The position numbers were made by a program, and so were the translations under genes. The notes under the pieces were generated by a model. That model made no database searches. It was not told the origin of the DNA and saw nothing but the letters and a program-made list of their open reading frames with translations. From assembly GCF_964340395.1 (NCBI RefSeq), contig NC_135556.1, positions 9,137,501 to 9,201,500 of the forward strand: a stretch of DNA of 64,000 bases, given 5' to 3'. This stretch comes from Glandiceps talaboti. Taxonomy: Eukaryota > Hemichordata > Enteropneusta > Spengelidae. This document shows, piece by piece, positions 26,577 through 36,187 of this stretch (positions are counted from its first letter, which is position 1; each line of letters starts with the position of its first letter).

Positions 26577-28127
26577 TCAAGCAGCCTTCTCGAGCCAAAT
26601 CTTTGCATTGTCGCAATCACCAAGCATGTCATATGCTTTACCGAGGCCAAGGCAAGTGTAATTGTTAGTGTCGTCTAATACCAGGGCATCAGTGTACAAT
26701 GGTATGGCTTCTTCTGGTCTCTTAAGAAACAAACTAGTTTGAGCTTTATGGATCAGGGGCATCGGGTCATTGGGACGATTCTTTATTTCTTCGTTGAAAT
26801 GTCTGTTGAATTCGCCCAATACAGACACACGGATCTTCCCGTGATTTTCCAGAGCCTTTTCCATCTGCGTGTATCCATCCTGTATTTCACCCATTTTCAG
26901 GAGACATATGCTGTATCTTATTCTCGTCATTGTTAAGTCCTTCGTGTCTTTAGGATCGTCTCTGATGGCGATTGCGTGTTCAAAGAGAACTTTTGTTTCT
27001 TCGTACCTTTCCGGACCCGATTCACAGAGAGCCATTCCCAACAAGTTCATCCCTTCCACATTTGTTGTGTCCGTGGATATTGATTTCTTGTAATGAAAGA
27101 TAGCGTCAGCTAAATGCGTAGGATCCTTTCCTTTCTTGTAAGCATCCATTTTAGTGTTCGCGATGTGATGATGAGCGAAGGCAGACTTATCTGGAAATGT
27201 TGCCAGAATGTGTGTATAGACTTCCATTGCCTTATTCGAATCATGGCCTGGTATCTGATAGAAATGGGCCAATCTTTCACTGACATACATATTATCAGGC
27301 GATAAACGGTATGCTGTATTATGGCAACTTTCCATCGTTTTATCAGGATGCTCTCTGCAAAAAATCTCAATTACGTCTGTGCAAGTTTTATAATGCGAGG
27401 CATACTCTAACATTTCTCCAAGCAGAGAGTAATGTTCTCCTTCATTTGGTTCCAGTTTTATGAGTTGGAGAAAGTATTGACTCAGTTGAACGAAATATTC
27501 AGGTGCATTATCATCTTTGACCACGTAACCAGGCATTGTTCGTCGCTTTAAACGTCGATTCATGATAAGTACGAGAGATTTCAATCTCGTCGGTGTATTC
27601 GGTTCATCTTCTACGGATTGGCGGAGAAATTCTTCTGCTCGTTGGTAGAACTTGGCACCAAAGCGTGAAAACATGAAACCCTTTTCATACAAGGCTTGTG
27701 ATTCCCTCTTTTCACGTTGATGTATCGGGAGCGACTTCAATGTTTCCATCCATTGTTTAGTACCTTCTTCATCACCGGTAACCATGCAAATATAGACCAT
27801 GCTTGTCAAGGCAATTAAATTGTCGCTTCGAATCTCCAGCGACTGTTGATATTCTTCTTTCGCTTTTGTTGAATTTTGTTGACCTCCAACAAACGCTGTA
27901 AAACCAGCCAGGTTATGAAGGACTGTATCATCATATTTGTCACGAGTATCGTCAGTCAACCATTCTAATGCTTTCTTCCCTACCTTTGATAACCGAATCG
28001 GATTTCGATCAAGAGCCCAGAAGAAAGGAGACGGGTAGTTTTCTCGTTGCAGGCCCCCAACGAGTTTACGTGTAGGCTGTGATAGCGTTGTAACGTGGGG
28101 AGCAGTGTAAGACCCAGATGCAGCCAT
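26577..28127 (-). CDS. IFIT-like tetratricopeptide repeat protein 1
   Basis: Single-exon, 516 aa TPR protein starting at ATG in a good context (aaccATGGCT). The order of features follows vertebrate IFIT proteins: an aromatic PSPFFW segment near residue 32, HNLAGF (about 71), repeated 34-residue helical hairpins, YEKGF(M)FSRFGAKFYQRAE (about 145-165), LIKLEPNEGEHY (about 228), and LEKAA at the C-terminus. IFITs are soluble cytoplasmic RNA-binding antiviral proteins; RNA binding here is an inference. It is very close to TPR gene 3 but ends about 13 residues earlier through a TGA. A TATA-like box lies 50 bp upstream of the ATG. No membrane segment or signal peptide is visible. IFIT-like assignment rests on architecture; a generic TPR adaptor is the alternative. 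Confidence 0.85.
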   Translation of the reverse strand: MAASGSYTAPHVTTLSQPTRKLVGGLQRENYPSPFFWALDRNPIRLSKVGKKALEWLTDDTRDKYDDTVLHNLAGFTAFVGGQQNSTKAKEEYQQSLEIRSDNLIALTSMVYICMVTGDEEGTKQWMETLKSLPIHQREKRESQALYEKGFMFSRFGAKFYQRAEEFLRQSVEDEPNTPTRLKSLVLIMNRRLKRRTMPGYVVKDDNAPEYFVQLSQYFLQLIKLEPNEGEHYSLLGEMLEYASHYKTCTDVIEIFCREHPDKTMESCHNTAYRLSPDNMYVSERLAHFYQIPGHDSNKAMEVYTHILATFPDKSAFAHHHIANTKMDAYKKGKDPTHLADAIFHYKKSISTDTTNVEGMNLLGMALCESGPERYEETKVLFEHAIAIRDDPKDTKDLTMTRIRYSICLLKMGEIQDGYTQMEKALENHGKIRVSVLGEFNRHFNEEIKNRPNDPMPLIHKAQTSLFLKRPEEAIPLYTDALVLDDTNNYTCLGLGKAYDMLGDCDNAKIWLEKAA

Positions 28128-28170
28128 GGTTGCTGAAGTGCAATTTATGATAACATAGGTTCATTGGAGC

Positions 28171-28177
28171 TTTTATA
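28171..28177 (-). promoter_or_regulatory. TATA-like box of TPR gene 1
   Basis: TATAAAA on the minus strand, 50 bp upstream of the start codon of TPR gene 1, leaving room for a short 5' UTR. No other TATA element lies close to this start. Confidence 0.5.
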
Positions 28178-28303
28178 TGATTTCATTAGTGACAGCTGCT
28201 AAGATTGACGTCAGTTTAGCAGTATTCGTAGGTCTATGCTATGAAGTCATAAATTATAATTAGACTTCAGGTTAACAGGGAAAATTTTTGCGCAGGTTAA
28301 AAT

Positions 28304-28317
28304 CTCTTTCGTTTTAC
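28304..28317 (-). promoter_or_regulatory. Possible IRF/ISRE-like site upstream of TPR gene 1
   Basis: Minus strand GTAAAACGAAAGAG resembles the GAAANNGAAA core of interferon regulatory factor sites, with one A in place of the first G. It lies about 180 bp upstream of the start codon. Motifs this short occur by chance. Confidence 0.2.
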
Positions 28318-29444
28318 ACACATTTCTGTCAATATCAGTGCACTGCATTCTCTATTGATATAGCTGATTATAGATTCTCACTTATCGATTTAAGAAAACT
28401 TCTTACAATGCTGTAAACATACACTCTTTGCAAGTTATAAAGTTAAGAAATGTGTTGACGGTGAACAGAAAATGTTTGGCGACAGGACGAGATAAAAATG
28501 ATCTACCTTATATGCCATAATGTGGATTTCCCCAGTGTAGGTATGGACGTTTTCGTGGAACGATCAATGGCTTCTACCGCAGTATATTTTTAGAAACTAA
28601 TAAACTGACATCATTTTACTTGGAAGAGGTGACAAAGGACAGGTATGTAAAGGTGGACACAACAATAGGTACAAAGGTAACTTGTATACACATATACACA
28701 CAACAAACACGCAGTTTATCGATCCTCTTCATGGAGAATGATTGATAAAATGTCAAGAGTTTCTTTGTGATCACGTTTGCAAAAAATCTGGTACTGTTAT
28801 CAAATTTTCTGAACCTGATAAAATATCCATTACTAATTATTTAATCCGGTATCAGTGTCTACTTACACTAAAAAAACTGAACTTAAACAATCTACCATAC
28901 TGTAAAATCTGTGGGTCTCTGTAAATATGCATTTCACCAATTGAAGAATTCCCCCGATTGAACTTTAAACTTTAAATATGGCCGAATCAGACTGTTTAAA
29001 ATTAGTTGCTTCTTATATAATTCCACTGAGATTTAGAGTTTCGTCGTTGTTAGCTCTCCTTTGGACCGTTAAGGAGTGATTAAAGAAATATATACACCTG
29101 AATCTTCTAGTCTAATTTCCACATATGACACAAATATACAAAACAATGGTGGTTGTTTACTACAAGGTTTTTATTTATAGTTCAACGAGGTCAAACTATA
29201 TGGCAAATATTAGGTGGAAGCAATTCGAACAATAGTCTAGATGTTATCTGTGGCTTCGAATCTCAAGAGCTCTCTTCAGCAGTGATTTGATGTAACAGAT
29301 AACATCTAGAGCAATTGAACATTGACCCACAGCCATCCATTTAATGCCGTGTTGGTATGCATTCTTTCTGAACTTAAAATGATTTGTTTTAATTTCTGTG
29401 AACATCTTTGTTATTTACATTTATTGATCATTTGTCCTTAAAAT

Positions 29445-30011
29445 CTACAAGTTTTTAGGGGCGATATTTTCTCTGAGTCTATGAGTGATTCTTTGCCAGA
29501 AGATCTCCTCAGATCCAGGTTTGTAGATGACGGCTGTCACGTGACGTATTGCTTTCGGCAGTTCACTGCATGGCAAATCGTACAGGACTGGCAAGAGAGT
29601 CTGTTGTCTCAGTTTACCTTTATCTATTGCGATTTGTATCTCGTAATCACAATAAGTGCTTCGGATGAAGTCTTTTGTAAGAATTGGTACGAAATACATA
29701 CTCTTTTCCATTTGATCAATGATATTATCAATTATAGGTTTGCCAGGAATGAAATCTCGCTCATGGAAGCAGACTCGAAAATTATATTCGTTTTCTAACA
29801 CTGACACAAATTTTTCCTCAACCCAGTGTGAATTGACAACACTGTAAGAGACGAAAATGTCGAAGTCATAATAGGCTGGCCATGGTGGTCGGTAAGTAGG
29901 CTGCACTGTTAATAAACCCCGTGGGATAAATGGGTGTGCGTTTGGATCCAATGTATGCTGGTCAGGTTGATTGTGCTGTGTGGTAGGAAAACATAGCTTA
30001 GATTTCAACTC
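29445..30011 (-). CDS. TIR domain module, in frame with TPR gene 2 but separated by TAG codons
   Basis: An open stretch of 188 codons with a complete TLR/MyD88-type TIR domain. Box 1 is YDFDIFVSYS, box 2 FHERDFIPGKPIIDNI, and box 3 FWQRI near the C-terminus. The region before box 1 has no ATG; the first Met lies inside the domain. The module therefore probably depends on upstream coding sequence. Upstream in the same frame are TAG at 30012-30014, 18 sense codons, TAG at 30069-30071, and then TPR gene 2. Possible explanations are an intron removing both stops, stop readthrough, or pseudogenisation. TIR domains of this type are adaptors in Toll/IL-1 signalling; that role is inferred. Confidence 0.8.
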   Translation of the reverse strand, partial: ELKSKLCFPTTQHNQPDQHTLDPNAHPFIPRGLLTVQPTYRPPWPAYYDFDIFVSYSVVNSHWVEEKFVSVLENEYNFRVCFHERDFIPGKPIIDNIIDQMEKSMYFVPILTKDFIRSTYCDYEIQIAIDKGKLRQQTLLPVLYDLPCSELPKAIRHVTAVIYKPGSEEIFWQRITHRLRENIAPKNL

Positions 30012-30068
30012 CTAGAAACTTCCATATTGACGAGGTGTAAATGTTGGATCATCATAATTAGTTGCATA

Positions 30069-32042
30069 CTAGTATGAGGTTAGCGTTGGAGGAACACAAT
30101 GTGCAGATGTATAGAAATCGTCCGTTTGACTATCATTGCAGGACCAAACGGGTTTGATGCTAGTCGCCGTATTTGCTAAACCGATATCGTGAAAGTTTGC
30201 GGACACGTCTTCAGATTTGGTTGCCCATGGGTAGTAATGAACAACTTTCAATGTTAAATCACTTTCCAAACACAATGGCTGCTGTAGTGGCACGTCTATC
30301 TGATCTGTCATCTGAGAGTCACCAAGGGACCATTGTGATATTGATTTGGTAAATGTATCATCTCCATCTAGGTTAGCAGCCGAGTCAAAGTGCAGTGCTG
30401 TCTGCTGGTGTACACGTGTATCTGAAGGTGTACATACTGTACTATTTTGATATATTTCGGTACTGACACTATCAAAAAACTGAGTTGATCCAGCAGGTGG
30501 ATTTAATGGTTCACCTTTGTTGAATGGTGTCGAATCATCCTCTCCTGGTTTCTCAATCTGCTGCAGCATTTCCATAGCTTCACGACTTCCAAGCTTCTCG
30601 GCCTTCTTCAGCCATAATTTGGAATCTTCAAATAACCCCTGGAGTAAGTACACTTCACCAAGTGCCTGTACAGTGGGAGTGTGTTCACGATCAAGAGATA
30701 AAGCATGGGTATACAACTCCAAAGCTTCCTCCCACTTTTTCAGTATGACCCTCATTTTGGCTCTGTGTAGCAGAGGTGCTGGCTCTCTCGGATGATTTCT
30801 TTGCATGGTCATTAAACTGCTATCTATCTCCTTCATAACAGATGATGCGAGTTCCCCATGGTGTCTTAAAGCTTCTCTCATCTGGTCATAGCCCCCTTCT
30901 ACCTCGCCCATTTCAAGTAAGGCGATGCACCAATATTTATGTATTGTAGCTGCATCTTTCGACAGTTTCTCAGTAACCGCCAAAGCCTTTCGAAAGTACG
31001 TCATCGCCTCATCATGATTGCCAACTTGACAGAGAATTCTACCGAAGTAGCAAAGAGCATTTGCATTAGCCCCATCCAAACGAATTGAATAATGCATATG
31101 TGTAAGAGCTTCATTCAGATCTCTGTCATTTGCATTATTCTGATAACTCATCATGGCGAGTCTTCCCAGTTGATAATGTGCAAATGACGCCTTCATCGGA
31201 TGGGTAATTGTTATATGTTGAAAAATTGATTGAGCTTCTGTATTTCGTCGAAACGTCATATAAAACTTCCCAACTTTCTCGCATACATACCAGTTGTTCG
31301 GAGACAGGTTGTACGCCTTTTCAAAGCACAGGTTTATTTTAAGATCAGGATAAGTATTGATGAAATCCTTATACCACTCTTTGCAGTTTGCCGCCGTGAA
31401 GGTGTTCAGCAATGCTTCTCCAAGATGACAGAAATGCTCGCCCTCATTTGGTTCTAATTCTAGTAATTTTAAAGAGATTTGGGAAACCTTTTCCAAGTAT
31501 TCCAGCATGTCATCATACTGTATGCAGTAGCAAGGATTGTGTCTTCGGTTAAGACGTCTAACTAGTACAATTACCAGTGCTTTCAACCATGCAGGATTGT
31601 TGTCATCAAATCGAATAGCACGACTTAAGCATCTTTCAGAACGTTCATAGAATCGTTGGCCAAAACGTGTCAAAATAAACCCCTTTTCATAATTTACCTG
31701 GGCTTGTCTGGTACTAACCATATCTCTGTTTTTATCATTGTTCAGTCTCTCAAGTTCGTCGTACCATTTCCTTGCTTCAATCTTCAGCGCTGATTCCTTG
31801 TACATATAAGCCAGACTTGCCATAGCGATCATATTGTCATTTTGGAGCTGCAATACTCTCATAAACTCTTCCTTCGCTCTCCTTGTGTCATTGGTTTGTT
31901 TAAAGTACAGGAAACCCGCCAAATTGTGTACAGGTATATTTTCTGGTTCTTCCAAAAGCCAAATTGATACCTTATTTCTGATTTTCCTGAACAATTTGGG
32001 GTCCAGGTTCCAGAAGAAAGGCGTTTCATAACTCCCATGCAT
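30069..32042 (-). CDS. IFIT-like TPR protein 2, N-terminal part of a probable TPR-TIR protein
   Basis: From the first ATG the frame encodes 657 aa. It has the same architecture as TPR genes 1 and 3: ETPFFWNLD, HNLAGFLYF, NYEKGFILTRFGQRFYERSE, LLELEPNEGEHF, AYNLSPNNWYVCEKVGKFY and WLKKAEKLGSREAM. It is much more diverged from them than they are from each other. Residues after about 515 form an extra Ser/Thr/Asp-rich tail of roughly 140 aa with no recognised domain. Upstream in frame lies a TAA (32073-32075) and before it a 22-codon ORF starting in AAGATGGCGGCC. Downstream in frame, past two TAG codons, lies the TIR module. A GTATGT donor-like site at 30437 and TTTCTAG at 30012 are both phase 0 and would join TPR to TIR. 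Confidence 0.8.
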   Translation of the reverse strand: MHGSYETPFFWNLDPKLFRKIRNKVSIWLLEEPENIPVHNLAGFLYFKQTNDTRRAKEEFMRVLQLQNDNMIAMASLAYMYKESALKIEARKWYDELERLNNDKNRDMVSTRQAQVNYEKGFILTRFGQRFYERSERCLSRAIRFDDNNPAWLKALVIVLVRRLNRRHNPCYCIQYDDMLEYLEKVSQISLKLLELEPNEGEHFCHLGEALLNTFTAANCKEWYKDFINTYPDLKINLCFEKAYNLSPNNWYVCEKVGKFYMTFRRNTEAQSIFQHITITHPMKASFAHYQLGRLAMMSYQNNANDRDLNEALTHMHYSIRLDGANANALCYFGRILCQVGNHDEAMTYFRKALAVTEKLSKDAATIHKYWCIALLEMGEVEGGYDQMREALRHHGELASSVMKEIDSSLMTMQRNHPREPAPLLHRAKMRVILKKWEEALELYTHALSLDREHTPTVQALGEVYLLQGLFEDSKLWLKKAEKLGSREAMEMLQQIEKPGEDDSTPFNKGEPLNPPAGSTQFFDSVSTEIYQNSTVCTPSDTRVHQQTALHFDSAANLDGDDTFTKSISQWSLGDSQMTDQIDVPLQQPLCLESDLTLKVVHYYPWATKSEDVSANFHDIGLANTATSIKPVWSCNDSQTDDFYTSAHCVPPTLTSY

Positions 32043-32072
32043 CTGCAAGGCATCGTCACGCACAGAACTGGC

Positions 32073-32141
32073 TTATTCTGATGAAGACAGTGGACATTTC
32101 TGTGAAGAATCGAACATGAAATTCGACATATTGGCCGCCAT
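32073..32141 (-). CDS. 22-codon upstream ORF in frame with TPR gene 2
   Basis: Starts at ATG within CAAGATGGCGGCC, which is both a good translation start and a match to the YY1 site often found at 5' ends of TATA-less genes. It ends in TAA, 30 nt before the TPR gene 2 ATG and in the same frame. It may be a regulatory uORF, or the true N-terminus interrupted by a nonsense mutation. Confidence 0.4.
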   Translation of the reverse strand: MAANMSNFMFDSSQKCPLSSSE

Positions 32142-33129
32142 CTTGAATTTCTGAATGAGGCTGACAACGAGGCCGTAGTTACGGGGAAATTCCCAGCAAT
32201 TGTAATTATATTAAACAGAAACTCTCATGATAACAATGCTGTGTCAAAGCGAAAGTGGAATAAAACGTGTGTTTGATGTTGAAACAGCAGCCGGTGACTA
32301 GTTTCCCCCTACTTAAAATCGACAAAAACAAAAACCCAACACCATAAAACAAAAGAGAAAGAAAAATACATTCTGTCATAAAGGACGATGACGAATAGTC
32401 TGCAAAAATAATAAGAAACGTGGTTCCCTTGAAAACATAACCATTTTGCTCAGTAAATTCTCAGAAGTAAAGTAAGTTTATATTATGTATTAACATTGAT
32501 ACTATCTGTTTAATAAGAATTTGTCTTTGCCCGAATAATTGCTTAGTTTCAAGTTGTTCCACGAAGTATACAGCATTACATAGAACAGTGAGCCGAGAGA
32601 AATCCAGGGCACGCCAAAATTTACATATGTGTACAATTCAATATGGTGGGTATCATAGGGTGAAATGACTAATCTAGAATTCTCCGAACTCGTTGAATAG
32701 ATGTAATTGTACTCGTGAAAGAAGGCATGACAAAGTGTTTTTTTTATTCGTAAACTAATCGTAATTTGGGTTAACAGCAAGGATTTAGTAGGCTAAGCTC
32801 AAATCCAGAATTTTAATTGGTAAGCAAGGGATAAAACTGAGAGGGAAACCACCATACAAATATGAAAAAATATGAACACATTTACTCAGAAATAGTAGGC
32901 AGTGTGTCTTGTTTAGATATTAACATAAGAACTAAACGAACAATACCAAATAACAGAAACGAAAACTCAAATTAGTGTGTTCGGGTGATTGTTTCAATAT
33001 TTACAAGGTGTTTCATTGACCTCAGTTGACCTCATTAATTTAAAAGTTTCTATCTCTTTTGTAGATCAGCAATTCAAACATGTAATGTGGCGAAGAAGAG
33101 GAATTGTCATAAAGCCAATCATTCAACCA

Positions 33130-33215
33130 CACACACATACATACATACATACATACATACATACATACATTCATTCGTACATACATAGAGTATGTATGTA
33201 CACACATACATTACA

Positions 33216-33246
<31 letters not shown>

Positions 33247-33320
33247 CATACAGACAGACAGCCAGACAGCCAGACAGACATAGATAGATAGATAGACAGA
33301 CAGACAAACAAACAAACAGA
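33130..33320. repeat. Compound (CATA)n, (CAGA)n, (GATA)n, (AAAC)n microsatellite
   Basis: Runs of CATA interrupted once near 33180, then CAGA, TAGA and AAAC runs. Tyr-Ile-His-Thr and Val-Cys-Met-Tyr frames here are repeat translations. Confidence 0.95.
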
Positions 33321-33921
33321 CATGAAACATGTGTTAAGAAAATGTCATATTTATTTGACCGAATTCTACTTGAAACATAAAACAATGAAACTTACTAATA
33401 CAAAGAGTTGTTTTAAAGTCTTGAAATATAGTAACTGAACACAGAGTCATTTGTGGCAACATCGTGTGAGCTAACACTGAAAACAACTGCTGGCCAAGAA
33501 TGTAAACTTGTAAAAAAAGGATAATTTCTCCCTATTTTCCCTTCATTTCAGTTTCTAATAGTGTAAAGAATTTGATATCTTAGAACTTTGGAGTGTATAT
33601 CTACCCCTGAATCACACGAAAGCGTCTATATAAAAAACTCTCAAAACATATGGGAGATAATGGAATAAACTGAAAACAATAGCAACTGTTCTGATTACCA
33701 TGATTTTGGATCACGTGACTAGACATAAGCGTTGGATTGGGCCTACTGACGCTGCGCTGCTCAGCAAAGCCTGATCGAAACGTAAACGTCTTGCCCAGAA
33801 ACACTTTACTGTTCTATTATTACAATTTATCGATGAAGACTGACAACCACAGTAGAATACGCTCTTCCTTCGTTGATGAAGGATCTATTAGATTCATGTA
33901 TTCTTTTTATATCATTTAATT

Positions 33922-34235
33922 AGATATTATTATATACTGGTGACCTAAGGGTTTGTCATTACTATTAGTAGCTAGACTCGTAGTGACAAGGCCCCCTAGG
34001 TCACTCGTTTTCCAATGCTGAACAAAGAAAAATTGGGGAATAATATCATTTTACCTCATTTTTCATGAAAATGGGGGAAAGATAATGGCGATTTTGAATG
34101 TTTTCACTCACGATTTCGAGAACCATAGAACCATTGAGAGGCGTAGAAACGGGTTGCCTTGATGTAGGACGGCAGAGGTATATAGTTCATACTTTGTCAA
34201 TATCATGACAATATCTTGGCTTGTGTATGGACTGG
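33922..34235 (+). mobile_element. Palindromic MITE family 1, copy E
   Basis: The core has GTGACCTAAGG facing GTGACAAGGCCCCCTAGGTCA and then AAAAATTGGGGAATAATATC. The tail includes GATAATGGCGATTTTGAATG and ATTTCGAGAACCATAGAACC, ending near GGCTTGTGTATGG. It lies immediately 3' of TPR gene 3. Confidence 0.75.
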
Positions 34236-34247
34236 TATAATTACACA

Positions 34248-35831
34248 TTATACTCTATTACCTAACATACATGATGCTTCTTCACTTCCCAGCAATGCCG
34301 CTTTCTCTAACCAAATCTTGGCATTGCCATGATCCTTTAGCATAGCATATGCTTTACCGAGACCAAGGCAGGTGTTGACGTTACTGTCGTCTAAGAGCAG
34401 AGCTTCGGTGTATATCGATTTAGCGTCACCAGGTTTCTTCAAATACATACGAGTTTGAGCTTTATGGATCAGGGGCATCGGATCGTCGGGACGAATCTTT
34501 ATTTCCTTATTGAAATGTCTGTCGAATTCGTTAAATACCGACAAACCGATTTTCCTGTGGTTTTCCAGAGCTTTTGCCATTTGCGTGTATCCATGCTGTA
34601 TTTCACCCATCTCCAGGAGACATATGCTGTATCTTATTCTCGTCATTGTTACGTCTTTCGTGTCGTTAGGATCGTCTCTGATATCGATGGCTTGCTCAAA
34701 GACAGCTTTTGCTTCTTCGTATCTCTCCGGACCCGATTCACAGAGAGCGATGCCCAGAAAACCCATCGCATTAGTGTTAGTCTTGTCGATCTGTATTGAT
34801 GTCTTGTACTGCGATATTGCTTCTTCTAAATGTTCTTTATTCTTTGTTCGTTCGTATGAAGCCCATGCGTATGTTGCGAGGTGATGATGAGCAAAGGAAG
34901 ACTTACCAGGGAACCGTTCAACGATGTATGTGTACATTTTCATAGCACTTGCTTCTTGATTTCCAGTTTGATAGGTATGGGCCATCTTTTCACAGACGTA
35001 CATGTTCTCAGGTGACAGACTGTATGCTTTTTCACGACAACCTTCTTTCGTTTTGTCAGGATGCTCTTGACAAAAGTTCTCAAGTACGTCTTTGCAAGTT
35101 TTGTAATGCGAGGCATACTCCAACATTTCTCCAAGAAGAATGTAGTGTTCTCCTTCATTTGGTTCCAGTTTTATGAGTTGGAGAAAGTATTGACTCAGTT
35201 GAACGAAATATACAGGTGCATTATTATCTTTGACCACATAACCAGGCATGGTTCGCCGCTTTAAACGTCGATTCATGATAACTACGAGAGATTTCAATCT
35301 CGTCGGTATATTCGGTTCGTGTTCTACGGATTGGCGGAGAAATTCTTCTGCTCGTTGGTAGAACTTGGCACCAAAGCGCGAAAACATGAAACCCTTTTCA
35401 TACAAGGCTTGTGATTCCCTCTTTTCACATTGATGGCCTGGGAGCGACTTCAATATGTCCATCCATTGTTTACTACCTTCTTTGTCACCGGTAACTATGC
35501 AGATATAGACCATGCTTGTCAAGGCAATTAAATTGTCTCTTCGAATCGTCAGTGACTGTTGAAATTCTTCTTTCGCTTTTGTTGAATTTTGTTGAACAAA
35601 CGCTGTAAAACCAGCCAGGTTATGAAGGGCTGTATCATCATATTTGTCACGAGTATCGTCAGTCAACCATTCCAATGCTTTCTTCTCTACCTTTGATAAC
35701 AAAGTTGGATTACGATCAAGATCCCAGAAGAAAGGAGACGGATAGGCACGTTTGATATCCTCAAAGAGTTTCTTCTTATCCTGAGGTAGTGTCTCTACGT
35801 GAGGGGTGGTTGATGACTTTGGCATAAACAT
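34248..35831 (-). CDS. IFIT-like tetratricopeptide repeat protein 3
   Basis: Single-exon, 527 aa TPR protein starting at ATG. It is a close paralogue of TPR gene 1: long identical runs, same repeat order, same YEKGFMFSRFGAKFYQRAEE and LIKLEPNEGEHY motifs. Differences concentrate at the N-terminus, between residues about 265 and 330, and at the C-terminus, where this copy continues to a GSEEASCMLG tail that gene 1 lacks. Like gene 1 it shows no signal peptide or membrane segment and should be cytosolic. With genes 1 and 2 it forms a same-strand cluster that arose by tandem duplication. An antiviral role as in IFITs is inferred from family resemblance only. Confidence 0.87.
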   Translation of the reverse strand: MFMPKSSTTPHVETLPQDKKKLFEDIKRAYPSPFFWDLDRNPTLLSKVEKKALEWLTDDTRDKYDDTALHNLAGFTAFVQQNSTKAKEEFQQSLTIRRDNLIALTSMVYICIVTGDKEGSKQWMDILKSLPGHQCEKRESQALYEKGFMFSRFGAKFYQRAEEFLRQSVEHEPNIPTRLKSLVVIMNRRLKRRTMPGYVVKDNNAPVYFVQLSQYFLQLIKLEPNEGEHYILLGEMLEYASHYKTCKDVLENFCQEHPDKTKEGCREKAYSLSPENMYVCEKMAHTYQTGNQEASAMKMYTYIVERFPGKSSFAHHHLATYAWASYERTKNKEHLEEAISQYKTSIQIDKTNTNAMGFLGIALCESGPERYEEAKAVFEQAIDIRDDPNDTKDVTMTRIRYSICLLEMGEIQHGYTQMAKALENHRKIGLSVFNEFDRHFNKEIKIRPDDPMPLIHKAQTRMYLKKPGDAKSIYTEALLLDDSNVNTCLGLGKAYAMLKDHGNAKIWLEKAALLGSEEASCMLGNRV

Positions 35832-35858
35832 GATTGTCAGTGAAAGTGTGTTACTGCG

Positions 35859-36006
35859 ATGATTGCCAAATACCTTGTGCTATTCTTTCAGTTTTGGACT
35901 ATAGTGGAAACGCTAATGGTAAATACTTTAGGGCCGTGCGCAATGTCTATTTTTTCTGTCGCGTTGATCATTGGGTACATGTGTATCGTTTACAAGGAAA
36001 TTACAG
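35859..36006 (+). other. Possible plus-strand first exon, divergent from TPR gene 3
   Basis: An ATG 27 bp from the TPR gene 3 start codon, on the opposite strand, opens 49 codons that are strongly hydrophobic (LVLFFQFW and IFSVALIIGYMCIVY). The stretch ends at a donor-like ACAGGTACGA. It could be a signal or membrane exon, but no partner exon was found and it overlaps the TPR gene 3 leader region. Confidence 0.2.
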
Positions 36007-36187
36007 GTACGACATATTCATATATTCATATAATGCATCGCGGATCGCTTGGGGGCGCTATACCTGTAAGAAATCACCACCTTGTGAATCAACACCAATC
36101 ATCCATGTGTGGAACAGTAAGATAAATACTACGCACCATAGATAGAGGGGTGATCATGTGACAAGATGGAAAGTACTTCACTCAAAA

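Larger units (their letters stand above)
28128..29444. other. Spacer between TPR gene 1 and the TIR module
   Basis: Holds the TPR gene 1 promoter region and, at 29236-29310, a short palindrome with perfect 16-bp arms (TCTAGATGTTATCTGT and its complement) around a 43-nt loop. Nothing else is recognised. Confidence 0.5.
32142..34247. other. Spacer between TPR gene 2 and TPR gene 3
   Basis: No gene is supported. It contains the compound CATA/CAGA/GATA microsatellite at 33130-33320 and copy E of MITE family 1. The remaining sequence is AT-rich with no signature. Confidence 0.55.
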
